A DNA stretch of 64,000 nt, taken from contig JBEKLQ010000001.1 of the NCBI GenBank assembly GCA_050010115.1, positions 75,766 through 139,765 of the forward strand, read 5' to 3'. The translations under genes were made by a program, and so were the position numbers. Below the pieces are notes generated by a model. It did not search any database. It was not told where the DNA came from and was given only the letters and a program-made list of their open reading frames with translations. Source of the DNA: JAKACA01 sp050010115 (lineage in GTDB: Bacteria; Actinomycetota; Acidimicrobiia; Acidimicrobiales; Bog-793). Below, one piece after another: positions 40,357 through 48,577 of this stretch; the first letter of the stretch is position 1, and the number at the start of each line of letters is the position of its first letter.

Positions 40357-41270
40357 GCATCTTCGTCGACGAGCACACCAGGGTCGTCGTCCAAGGGTTG
40401 ACCGGCAGCCAGGGCCGCTTCCACGGGTTGCGCAACCGCGCCTACGGCACCAAGGTCGTCGCCGGGGTCACGCCCGGCAAAGGTGGGCAGGACGTCGAAG
40501 GCATCCCCATCTACAACGATGTTGCCGACGCCGTCGCGCGTGAGGGCGCCGACGCCTCGTTTGTCGCAGTGCCCCCGGGCGGCGCGGCCGATGCCGTCCT
40601 CGCCGCAGCGGAGGCCGGCATCAGGCTCGTCGTGTGCATCACCGAGCACATCCCGGCCAAGGACGAGGCCCTCCTGTGGGCGCGTCTGCGCCGCGACTTC
40701 CCCCGCACGCGTCTCGTCGGGCCGAACTGCCCTGGCGTGATCTCCCCCGGCAAGTGCAACATCGGCATCACCTCGGGCGACATCGCCCTGCCCGGAGGGC
40801 CGGTCGGGATCGTCAGCCGTTCCGGGACACTCACTTACCAGGCGCTCCACGAGCTGTCACAACAAGGTGTCGGCCAGACGACCTGCGTCGGCATCGGCGG
40901 CGACCCGGTGCCCGGGACGACGTTCGTCGACGTGCTGCGGGGTTTCCAGGCCGATCCGGAGACCCGGGCGATCATGATGATCGGCGAGATCGGTGGCGAC
41001 GGCGAGGAGCGGGCTGCTGAGTACATCCGCAACGAGATGACCAAACCGGTCGTCGCCTACATCGCCGGGGTGACGGCGCCCGAGGGCCGCAAGATGGGCC
41101 ACGCCGGTGCGATCGTATCGGGCTCGAAGGGGACGGCGAAGGCGAAGATGGAGGCCTTGGCCGCCGCCGGGGTGACCGTCGCGAGAAACCCCACCGAAGC
41201 CGGGGAGCTCATGGTCAGCGTCGTCCGGGCCCTCTCCGGCAAGTGGTCCGCCGACCAGCCGCGCCTGTGA
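40353..41270 (+). CDS. sucD: Succinate--CoA ligase subunit alpha
   Basis: The alpha subunit binds CoA and is phosphorylated on a histidine. Signatures include GLTGSQGRFH, GVTPGKGGQ, GPNCPGVISPGKCNIGI, SRSGTLTYQ and the phospho-His segment KMGHAGAIVSGSKGTA. At 305 residues it is complete. GTG at 40353 overlaps sucC (GTGA). The longer open frame from 39741 is on the shadow phase of sucC. Confidence 0.97.
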   Translation: MSIFVDEHTRVVVQGLTGSQGRFHGLRNRAYGTKVVAGVTPGKGGQDVEGIPIYNDVADAVAREGADASFVAVPPGGAADAVLAAAEAGIRLVVCITEHIPAKDEALLWARLRRDFPRTRLVGPNCPGVISPGKCNIGITSGDIALPGGPVGIVSRSGTLTYQALHELSQQGVGQTTCVGIGGDPVPGTTFVDVLRGFQADPETRAIMMIGEIGGDGEERAAEYIRNEMTKPVVAYIAGVTAPEGRKMGHAGAIVSGSKGTAKAKMEALAAAGVTVARNPTEAGELMVSVVRALSGKWSADQPRL

Positions 41271-41280
41271 GCACCATGGC

Positions 41281-42567
41281 GTGACCGGGACCGGGGCAGC
41301 CGGTGGCGCCGCGCCGTCTGCGGCGATCACGTTCGAGGACATCGAGCGCGCACGCGAGCATCTGGAGGGCGTGGCCATCCGGACGCCCATCTTCAATTCG
41401 AGACTTCTCACCGAACTGCTCGGGTCTCTGGTCGTGTACAAGGCGGAGAACCTTCAGCGGACCGGTTCGTTCAAGGTGCGGGGCGTGTCGAACAAGCTGG
41501 CTGCGCTCGGGGAGGCGGCGCGCGCCGGCATCGTCGTTGCGAGCGCCGGCAACCACGCTCAAGCCGCCGCCTTCGTGGCGGCTCGGCGTCAGGTGCCCTG
41601 CGAGGTGTTCATGCCCGCTGAGGCCTCGATCTCGAAGTCCGAGGCGACGATCGCCTACGGGGCGACCGTCCATCTCGGTGGAGAAGGCATCGACGAGTGT
41701 CTCGAGCTCGCGCGAGCCCGGGTGGCGGAGACGGGCAAGGTGCTGGTGCACCCGTTCGACGACGCGGCCATCATCGCCGGCCAAGGCACCCTCGGCCTCG
41801 AGCTCGTGGAGGACGTGGCCGACCTCTCGCTTGTCCTGATACCACTCGGCGGGGGTGGCCTGGCCGGCGGAACCGCGCTGGCGATCAAGTCCCTCAAGCC
41901 GTCGGTGCGTGTGGTGGCCGTGCAGGCCGCCAACGTCGCCCCGTTCCCCGCCTCGCTCGCCGAAGGCCGCCCGGTCGAGGTGCGGGCGACCGGGACGCTG
42001 GCGGACGGCATCTCCGTGAAGCGCCCAGGAGAGCTCACGCTCCCGCTCATCGCCGAGTACGTCGACGAGGTCGTCACCGTCAGCGAGGACGACATCGCCG
42101 ATGCCATGGTGATGCTCCTCGAGCGGGCGAAACTCGTCGTCGAAGGTGCCGGCGCCGTCGGCGTGGCGGCCGTGCTCGGGAACCGCGTGACCGCTGAGCA
42201 GGCCGCCGGCGGTACCGCGGTGGTCGTGCTCTCCGGCGGCAACGTGGACACCGGTGTGCTCGCTCCGACGATCCGCCGCCACGAGACTCGCGCCGGGCGC
42301 CGGCTCGTCCTGTTCGCACGGATGACGGACCGCCCCGGCAACCTCGCCAAGCTGTTGACGTGCATCGGTTCGAGCGGGGCGAACTTGCTGGAGGTGGACC
42401 ACTTGAGGGAGGGCTTCGACCTGCACGTGCGGGAGAACGGCGTGCACCTCGTGCTGGAGACGCGCAACCCGGCCCATGCCCGCACGGTGATCGACGATGC
42501 CAGGCGGGCGGGTTTTGACGTGGAGATCGTCGGGCATGCCTACGCTGCCGGGGATGGAGACTCCTGA
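41281..42567 (+). CDS. ilvA: Threonine ammonia-lyase with C-terminal ACT domain
   Basis: This PLP enzyme deaminates threonine to 2-oxobutyrate, the first step to isoleucine. The PLP lysine is K65 in RTGSFKVRGV. The phosphate loop is LGGGGLAGGTA. The C-terminal ACT domain begins near residue 340 with LVLFARMTDRPGNLAKLLTCIG and probably binds an amino-acid effector. At 428 residues with a single ACT domain it is the shorter TdcB/IlvA form common in actinobacteria. It overlaps the SHMT-like gene by 14 bp. Confidence 0.92.
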   Translation: MTGTGAAGGAAPSAAITFEDIERAREHLEGVAIRTPIFNSRLLTELLGSLVVYKAENLQRTGSFKVRGVSNKLAALGEAARAGIVVASAGNHAQAAAFVAARRQVPCEVFMPAEASISKSEATIAYGATVHLGGEGIDECLELARARVAETGKVLVHPFDDAAIIAGQGTLGLELVEDVADLSLVLIPLGGGGLAGGTALAIKSLKPSVRVVAVQAANVAPFPASLAEGRPVEVRATGTLADGISVKRPGELTLPLIAEYVDEVVTVSEDDIADAMVMLLERAKLVVEGAGAVGVAAVLGNRVTAEQAAGGTAVVVLSGGNVDTGVLAPTIRRHETRAGRRLVLFARMTDRPGNLAKLLTCIGSSGANLLEVDHLREGFDLHVRENGVHLVLETRNPAHARTVIDDARRAGFDVEIVGHAYAAGDGDS

Positions 42568-43870
42568 TCCTGCCGATCCGGCGGTCGACCTCGTGGTCGA
42601 TGCCGCCCGGATCTTCGATTCGCCGCTGGCCGAGCTCGATCCTGAGATCGCCGAGCTGATCTCCGGAGAGCTCGCCCGCCAGCGGGCCACGTTGGACCTG
42701 GTCGCTTCCGAAAGCGTGCCGCCTCGGGCGGTGCTGGAAACCCAGGGGTCGATCCTCACTGCCAAGTACGCCGACGGCTACCCGGGGCATCGCGAATACG
42801 ACACCTGCGACTGGGTCGACGAGATCGAGACGATCGCGATCGAGCGTGCCAAGTCGCTGTTCGGCGCTGCCCACGCCAACGTGCAGCCGTACTCGGGCGC
42901 GAGCGCGAACCAATGTGTTCTCCATGCCTTGTGCGAGCCGGGGGATCCCGTACTGGGTTGGGATTTCGCCCACGGTGGCCACCCGACGCACTACCACCCT
43001 GACACGTTCGCAGGCCGCTACTACGACGCCATCGCCTACCACGTTCGCGAGGACGATCGCCTCGTGGACATGGACGAGGTCGAGACGCTCGCACACCGGC
43101 ACCGGCCGAAGGTGATATTCGCCGGATGGTCGTGCTACTCGCGATTCCTCGACTTCCGCCGGTTCCGGGAGATCTGCGACGCGGTCGGGGCGTACCTCGT
43201 CGTCGACATGGCCCATTTCGCCGGCCTCGTCGCAGCCGGGCTCCATCCTGACCCGGTGGGGTATGCCGACGTCTGCACGATGACGGTGCACAAGACGCTG
43301 GGCGGTGCCCGCGGTGGGGCGATCCTCTGTCAAGGCGAGCTGGCCGCCCGCGTCGATGCTGCCGTCTACCCCGGCGAGCAGGGGTGCCCGTTGCCCCACG
43401 TGATCGCCGCCAAGGCGGTGACGTTCGGGATCGCCACGACCGATGCCTACCGCGACCGTATGGAGCGGACGGTTGCGGGTGCACAGACGATCGCCCGGGC
43501 GCTCGTGGCGGCCGAGCCGCGCGCCGGAGTGACCGTCGTCACCGGCGGGACCGACGTGCACCAGCTGCTCGTCGATCTCGCCCCGTCGGGGCGCGAGGCG
43601 TGGGGCGAGCTCGCCCGGTTGAACGGCCTCGGGATCTCGGCGAACGCCATCCCGCTCGCCTACGACGCCCAGAGTGAACCTGGCGTGAGCGGCCTGCGTT
43701 TCGGCGCCTCGGCGCTGGCGTCGAGAGGCTTCGGGCCAGCGGAGTTCGAGGAGGTCGGGGCGCTGCTGGCCGACGCCCTCGTGCCGGACGCGGCCGCTGG
43801 CGCCGGCGAGATCGTCGAGCGCGTGCGAGCGCTGACGGATGCGTTCCCGCTCTACCGGTTCCTCGACTGA
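42554..43870 (+). CDS. Serine hydroxymethyltransferase-like PLP protein (divergent)
   Basis: This 438-residue fold-type I PLP protein follows the SHMT sequence end to end. The PLP lysine K247 lies in TVHKTLGGARGG, and the carboxylate-binding Arg lies in GLRFGASALASRGF. Several SHMT active-site residues differ. KYAEGYPGKRYYGG reads KYADGYPGHREYDT, so the equivalent of E. coli Glu57 is Asp74 and of Tyr64 is Glu81. Glu57 takes part in the folate-dependent reaction, so the activity may differ from canonical GlyA. It is coupled to ilvA (14-bp overlap). ATG 42554 gives the normal start; ATG 42536 is an alternative. Confidence 0.8.
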   Translation: METPDPADPAVDLVVDAARIFDSPLAELDPEIAELISGELARQRATLDLVASESVPPRAVLETQGSILTAKYADGYPGHREYDTCDWVDEIETIAIERAKSLFGAAHANVQPYSGASANQCVLHALCEPGDPVLGWDFAHGGHPTHYHPDTFAGRYYDAIAYHVREDDRLVDMDEVETLAHRHRPKVIFAGWSCYSRFLDFRRFREICDAVGAYLVVDMAHFAGLVAAGLHPDPVGYADVCTMTVHKTLGGARGGAILCQGELAARVDAAVYPGEQGCPLPHVIAAKAVTFGIATTDAYRDRMERTVAGAQTIARALVAAEPRAGVTVVTGGTDVHQLLVDLAPSGREAWGELARLNGLGISANAIPLAYDAQSEPGVSGLRFGASALASRGFGPAEFEEVGALLADALVPDAAAGAGEIVERVRALTDAFPLYRFLD

Positions 43871-43879
43871 CGTCGAGCC

Positions 43880-45109
43880 TCAGTGATGCAGGTAGAAGAA
43901 GGCGAGGGTGACGCCAACCAGCACGGCGACGATGATGAAGAGGAACACCGAGGTCGCGAGTTTGGTCCGTGGTGGCGCATTCGTGGGCCGGCCCTTGCTC
44001 GGCTTTTTCTTCGCGGGCTTCATCACGTAGAAGTCCGACTCTTGCATCGACTTGTGGGGCACGGCCGAGGCCGGCCCACCCATCGTGACATGCGCACTGC
44101 TCAGGACGTCCGCTACCCCCATGAGGCGTTGAGGCGGCTGCGACGGGCGCGCTGACGGAGGTCGTGGCGTGTCGCGGGCGACCGACGATACCCACTCGTC
44201 GAAGCCGTCCAGTCGCGCCAGCTGACCGCGTTGGCCCTGTGGGGCGCCTTGGCCGAGCCGGCTCATCGGGAGCTCCTCACGCACCGTGGAGCCGTGTGGG
44301 GGCGTATGGGTGTCGCCGAAACCCGGCGTGACGGGCCTCAACCGGTCCGGTCCTCTCCTGGCCGTGCCGCCTGGCCCTCCGGCGGGGGTGCCCGCTCTGG
44401 CCACACCGCCGGAGCTGCCGCCGATCGGCGGTGTAGCTGCTCCTGCCGGACGCCCGAGCGGCCCGGAAGTCAGTAGGTCAAGGGAGATCCTGCCGTCCTC
44501 GGCGACCGATCCTGGCGGCATCGAGAGCGCATCGGTCGGACGTGGCGCTCCGCCCGGCGCCGGGGCAGCCGACCACGCCGGCGAGACCGCAGGGCCGGCC
44601 GGACGGCCGGGCGTAGTGGACGGGACTGACCGAGCGGCAGCGACGGCCGCCTCGGGGGGAATGACCGGCGGCCTCACCGGAGGCGCCGTTGCGGGCGCCG
44701 GCGCCGGTGTCGAGAACAGCTCCGGCACGCCCGGCAAGGTCGGTGTGCCCGGAGCCGAAGGTGACGGGTGCAGTGACTGGGCAAGGCCCCCGGGCGCGGC
44801 TGCCGTCGTCGCTCGCGTCACTGCAGGTCGTGTCGGCGGCTTTGCGAGAGCAACCGTCGGGCCGAGCCGGTCCGGGTGGAGCTCAGGCGGGTACCAGTTG
44901 CCGTCCGAGGCCTTCCACCATCCTTCGGCCGGCTGGGCGTACGGGTTGGCGTCCCGCGCCCCGCTCGCGGCCGCGTCAGGCTGAGCATCCGGTGGGTACC
45001 ACCTACCGTCCGAGGCGGTCCACCATCCCTCGCCCAGCGGAACGTCGCTCAGCGGAGCACTCCTTGTTCGCGTCCCTCGGGAGGCCGCACGGTCGCGCGA
45101 CGAACCCAA
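43880..45109 (-). CDS. Pro/Ala-rich protein with two GWWxASDGxWYPP repeats and a C-terminal TM
   Basis: This protein of 409 residues is read from TTG at 45109, preceded by TAGGAG (45120-45115). Two Trp-rich repeats lie at 28-40 (GWWTASDGRWYPP) and 63-75 (GWWKASDGNWYPP). This motif is common in Acidimicrobiia proteins and related to DUF2510-like modules; its ligand is unknown. A disordered Pro/Ala/Gly region of about 250 residues follows, then a basic KPAKKKPSKGR stretch and one C-terminal transmembrane helix (VFLFIIVAVLVGVTLAFFY). The topology suggests a tail-anchored protein. It is convergent with the SHMT-like gene and divergent from purN. Confidence 0.72.
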   Translation of the reverse strand: MGSSRDRAASRGTRTRSAPLSDVPLGEGWWTASDGRWYPPDAQPDAAASGARDANPYAQPAEGWWKASDGNWYPPELHPDRLGPTVALAKPPTRPAVTRATTAAAPGGLAQSLHPSPSAPGTPTLPGVPELFSTPAPAPATAPPVRPPVIPPEAAVAAARSVPSTTPGRPAGPAVSPAWSAAPAPGGAPRPTDALSMPPGSVAEDGRISLDLLTSGPLGRPAGAATPPIGGSSGGVARAGTPAGGPGGTARRGPDRLRPVTPGFGDTHTPPHGSTVREELPMSRLGQGAPQGQRGQLARLDGFDEWVSSVARDTPRPPSARPSQPPQRLMGVADVLSSAHVTMGGPASAVPHKSMQESDFYVMKPAKKKPSKGRPTNAPPRTKLATSVFLFIIVAVLVGVTLAFFYLHH

Positions 45110-45249
45110 GATGACTCCTACCGCTCGGATGCTAGCGCGGGAGGCCACCCATGCTCTACCACCGAGAGCGCTGGCGGCACTACTCTGTGCGTTCCGTCTT
45201 CCGATCGCGAGCTTTGGCGCCCTCACGGGCGCTGGTACCGTGCATCCTC

Positions 45250-45849
45250 GTGAGCATCGCGGTCCTCGCCTCGGGAACGGGCTCGATCCTCGAAGCGCTG
45301 ATCGAAGCCGGCCTGCCGGTCGCCGTGGTGCTCGTCGATCGCGAGTGTGGGGCCGAGCAGATCGCCAGGCGGGCAGGGATCCCGGTGGAGCGAGTCGTGC
45401 GGTCGGACTTCGGGTCGGGTTTTGAGCGTGACGCCTTCACTGACAGCGTCGTGGCGGCGTTGGCGGGATACGGCGTGGCACTGCTGGCGATGGCAGGGTA
45501 CGGCACGATCCTCGGTCGTTCGATCCACGAGGCCTACCCGGGACGGATCCTCAACACCCACCCGGCACTGCTGCCCGCGTTCAAGGGCTGGCACGCAGTC
45601 GACGAGGCGCTGGCAGCCGGCGTGCCCGAGACGGGATGCACGGTCCACATCGCCACGCTCGAGGTGGACGCTGGTCCGGTACTGGCGCAAGAGAAGGTGC
45701 CGATCCTGCCCGGCGACACCGCTGCCGCGTTGCACGAGCGGATCAAGGCCGTCGAGCGCCGCCTGTATCCAGCCACGATCGCGAAGGTGCTCGACCAGGG
45801 CTTGGTACTCGACGGCTGCTCACACTGCGATCAAAGGAGACAAGAGTGA
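45250..45849 (+). CDS. purN: Phosphoribosylglycinamide formyltransferase
   Basis: The enzyme transfers a formyl group from 10-formyl-THF to GAR in purine synthesis. Signatures are AVLASGTGSILEALIEAG, MAGYGTILG, ILNTHPALLPAFKGWHAVDEALAAG (catalytic Asn-His region) and the downstream GCTVH...DAGPVLAQ with the catalytic Asp. From GTG 45250 it has 199 residues, the normal length. The frame opens at 45151, but the extra 33 residues have no family counterpart. The stop overlaps purH by 4 bp. Confidence 0.95.
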   Translation: MSIAVLASGTGSILEALIEAGLPVAVVLVDRECGAEQIARRAGIPVERVVRSDFGSGFERDAFTDSVVAALAGYGVALLAMAGYGTILGRSIHEAYPGRILNTHPALLPAFKGWHAVDEALAAGVPETGCTVHIATLEVDAGPVLAQEKVPILPGDTAAALHERIKAVERRLYPATIAKVLDQGLVLDGCSHCDQRRQE

Positions 45850-47369
45850 GGGCGTTGCTCTCGGTGTTCGACAAGTCGGGCCTCGAGGCGTTCGCCGCCG
45901 GGCTCGTGGCACTCGGCGTAGAGCTCATCGCCAGCGGCGGGACCTCCGGGGCGCTCGCCGCCGCCGGGATACCCCATCTGAAGGTCGAGGACGTCACGGG
46001 AGCGCCAGAGATGCTGTCAGGCCGGGTGAAGACTCTTCACCCGGCCATCCACGGCGGGATTCTCGCCGACCTCGACAAGCCGTCGCACCGCGACGACCTG
46101 GCTGCCCAGCACATCGAGCCCATCGGGATCGTCGCCTGCAACCTCTACCCGTTCCGGGCGGAGCCGTCGGTCGAGATGATCGACATCGGCGGTCCGACGA
46201 TGGTGCGGGCAGCGGCCAAGAACCACGCTCACGTGGCGGTCGTGGTCGACCCGTCCGACTACGGATCGGTCCTCGACGAGCTACGCCGTGAGGGAGAGGT
46301 CACGCCGGCCACGCGCCGCTCGCTCGCACGTGCGGCCTTTGCCCACGTTGCCGCTTACGACGCCGCCATCGTGACGTGGTTCGACGAAAATGCTCCCGGG
46401 CCCGGCGAGCTGCCGCCGACCATCCACGTCGCGCTGGAGAGGGCGCAGGGCCTTCGTTACGGCGAGAACCCGCATCAGAACGGCGCCCGCTACCGGGTCA
46501 TCGGCGGCCGCCCTGGTTGGTGGGACTCGGCCGTCCAGCACGGAGGCAGGGAGCTCTCCTACCTCAACCTGTTCGACGCCGACGCAGCCTGGCGCCTGGT
46601 GCACGAGGTGGCCGGCCTCGGAGGTGCCGAGGCTGCGGCGGTCATCGTCAAGCACGCGAACCCTTGCGGCGTGGCCGTGGGAGCGGAGGTCGCCACGGCC
46701 TACAGCTTGGCGTTCGCGGCCGATCCTCAGTCGGCTTTCGGTGGCATCGTGGCGCTGTCCGGGCCGGTCGACGACATGCTGGCCGCGGCGATCGTCGCCA
46801 ACCCGGTCGTCGACGTGCTCGTGGCGCCGGGCTACTCGCCGGGCGCGATCTCGCTGTTCGCCGAGCGGCGCAAGAACATGCGAGCGCTCGAGGCCACGCC
46901 GCCTGGACCGCTCGGGATGGGCTTCCGGCAGGTGGATGGGGGCGCTCTCGTTCAAGAGCCGGACCGGCTCCTCGCATCCCGTGAGTCCTGGCGTGTGGTC
47001 ACGAAGCTGGCACCCACGCCCGAGCAGTGGCGCGATCTCGAGCTCGCCTGGCTTGTCTGTGCCCGCACGTCGTCGAACGCCATCGTGCTGGCGTCGGGCG
47101 GCCAGGTGGTGGGCGTGGGTTGTGGCCAGCAGAGCCGGGTCGACGCGGCCGGGCTGGCGGCGCGCAAGGCCGATGGGCGAGCCGCCGGGGGGGCTGGGGC
47201 GAGCGACGCTTTCTTCCCGTTCCGGGACGGTCTCGATGCCATCGCCGACGCGGGGGTCGGAGCGATCGTGCAGCCGGGCGGCTCCCTACGGGACGATGAG
47301 ATCGTCGTCGCAGCCGATGAGCGTGGCATCGCCATGGTGCTCACCGGTGAGCGCCACTTCCGCCACTGA
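45846..47369 (+). CDS. purH: Bifunctional AICAR formyltransferase / IMP cyclohydrolase
   Basis: This enzyme performs the last two steps of IMP synthesis. The N-terminal cyclohydrolase domain (about 1-195) has ALLSVFDKSGLEAFA, SGGTSGALAAAGIP and GRVKTLHPAIHGGIL. The C-terminal transformylase has LRYGENPHQNGA, VIVKHANPCGVAVG and SDAFFPFRDGLDAIADAGV. At 507 residues it is complete. GTG at 45846 overlaps purN. It precedes folD, which supplies its one-carbon cofactor. Confidence 0.97.
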   Translation: MRALLSVFDKSGLEAFAAGLVALGVELIASGGTSGALAAAGIPHLKVEDVTGAPEMLSGRVKTLHPAIHGGILADLDKPSHRDDLAAQHIEPIGIVACNLYPFRAEPSVEMIDIGGPTMVRAAAKNHAHVAVVVDPSDYGSVLDELRREGEVTPATRRSLARAAFAHVAAYDAAIVTWFDENAPGPGELPPTIHVALERAQGLRYGENPHQNGARYRVIGGRPGWWDSAVQHGGRELSYLNLFDADAAWRLVHEVAGLGGAEAAAVIVKHANPCGVAVGAEVATAYSLAFAADPQSAFGGIVALSGPVDDMLAAAIVANPVVDVLVAPGYSPGAISLFAERRKNMRALEATPPGPLGMGFRQVDGGALVQEPDRLLASRESWRVVTKLAPTPEQWRDLELAWLVCARTSSNAIVLASGGQVVGVGCGQQSRVDAAGLAARKADGRAAGGAGASDAFFPFRDGLDAIADAGVGAIVQPGGSLRDDEIVVAADERGIAMVLTGERHFRH

Positions 47370-47435
47370 TGACACCGACCAGCGACTGACTGGCACACTG
47401 ACCGACACCCTGACAACGACCAAGGAGCCCCGGCC

Positions 47436-48296
47436 ATGACCGCAGTCCTGCTCGACGGCGAGGCGCTCGCACAACGGATGAAGACCGAGCTGGCGAAGAC
47501 TGTCGCCGAGCTCACTGCGGGCGGGGTGACACCTGGCCTCGGCACGATCCTCGTCGGCGACGATCCGGCGAGCCAACGCTACGTCGCCAAGAAACACGAC
47601 GACTGTGCCGAGATCGGCATCTCCTCAGTGGGCGAGCACCTCCCCGCCGACGTGTCAGCCGGCGAGCTGATGGCCGTCATCGCCCGCTACAACGCGGATC
47701 CTGCCGTGGACGCCTTCCTCGTGCAGCTCCCACTCCCGGCTGGGCTCGACGAGGACGAGGCGCTGCTGGCGGTCGACGCCACCAAGGACGTCGACGGTCT
47801 CCACCCGGAGAACCTCGGTCGGCTCGTGATGGGCTCGCCGGGACCGCTGCCGTGCACGCCCGCAGGGATCGTCGAGCTGCTCTCCGCCTACGATGTGCCG
47901 GTCGAAGGGCGTCATGTCGTCATCATCGGGCGAGGGCTCACGATCGGGCGCCCTCTGGCGATGCTGCTGTCCCTGAAGCGCCCGCGCTGCAACGCCGCTG
48001 TCACGGTGGTGCACACCGGGGTCTCCGATCTGGGCTCCTACGTGCGGCAGGGCGATGTGGTCATCGCCGCCGCCGGTCGCGCCGGGCTCGTCACGGCGGA
48101 CATGGTCAAGCCTGGGGCGGCCGTGGTCGGCGCCGGCACGTCCTGGGAGGGGCGCAAGCTGCTCTCCGATGTCAACGACGACGTCGCCGAGGTGGCCGGT
48201 TGGATCACGCCCCGCATCGGCGGGGTCGGCCCCATGACCCGGGCGATGCTGCTCCGCAACGCCGTGCGGGCAGCCGAGCGCCGAGCGGCGCGCTAG
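47436..48296 (+). CDS. folD: Methylenetetrahydrofolate dehydrogenase / cyclohydrolase
   Basis: FolD interconverts 5,10-methylene-THF and 10-formyl-THF. Signatures are VGDDPASQRYVAKKHDDCAEIGI (catalytic Lys in the YVxxK pattern), VQLPLPAGLDED, KDVDGLHPENLG and IIGRGLTIGRPLAMLL. At 286 residues it is normal. A Shine-Dalgarno AAGGAG precedes the ATG. In Streptomyces purN, purH, folD and mdh lie in the same neighbourhood; here folD is followed by the glycan island instead of mdh. Confidence 0.96.
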   Translation: MTAVLLDGEALAQRMKTELAKTVAELTAGGVTPGLGTILVGDDPASQRYVAKKHDDCAEIGISSVGEHLPADVSAGELMAVIARYNADPAVDAFLVQLPLPAGLDEDEALLAVDATKDVDGLHPENLGRLVMGSPGPLPCTPAGIVELLSAYDVPVEGRHVVIIGRGLTIGRPLAMLLSLKRPRCNAAVTVVHTGVSDLGSYVRQGDVVIAAAGRAGLVTADMVKPGAAVVGAGTSWEGRKLLSDVNDDVAEVAGWITPRIGGVGPMTRAMLLRNAVRAAERRAAR

Positions 48297-48352
48297 AGCG
48301 CGCCAGAGCCCCGCGGTGCAAGGCCGAGCGGTGCACTGGAGCCGAACGGAGC

Positions 48353-48460
48353 TCAGCGCCCCGCCGAGGAGCACCGGAGACCCTTCGGTTTCAGCGTCTC
48401 CACGACCCTCCCGGCCACGATCTCGGGCGCGAGGCGCGAGCTGATGACCGGTATGATTCG
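48353..48460 (-). pseudogene. Vestige of a short-chain dehydrogenase C-terminus
   Basis: The 281-bp spacer 48297-48577 has no convincing gene. On the minus strand it reads SSRLAPEIVAGRVVETLKPKG before a stop. This resembles NSGLAPEVVADKVVEVVKEGG near the C-terminus of the intact SDR at 56435-57271. By eye about 43 of 60 bases match (near 48390-48450 versus 56545-56605) without gaps. Upstream of this stretch the similarity is lost and no SDR Rossmann start or YxxxK is present. It is best read as a decayed fragment. A TATGAT at 48452-48457 (plus strand) could alternatively be a -10 for the next gene. Confidence 0.45.
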
Positions 48461-48577
48461 GGCCCATGGGCTCACGACCGGCTGGAACGACGATCTCCTT
48501 TTCGGAGTCGGCGCGCACGATCCCATCGACGTCGGCTGCATGAGGCCATCCGGATCGCTTGGAAGGTCGCCGGCACC

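Noticed and set aside
44286..44984. A 232-codon plus-strand frame within the repeat protein gene.
   Set aside because: Gly/Pro/Ala-rich shadow of the minus-strand coding sequence that holds the GWWxASDGxWYPP repeats and the TM segment.
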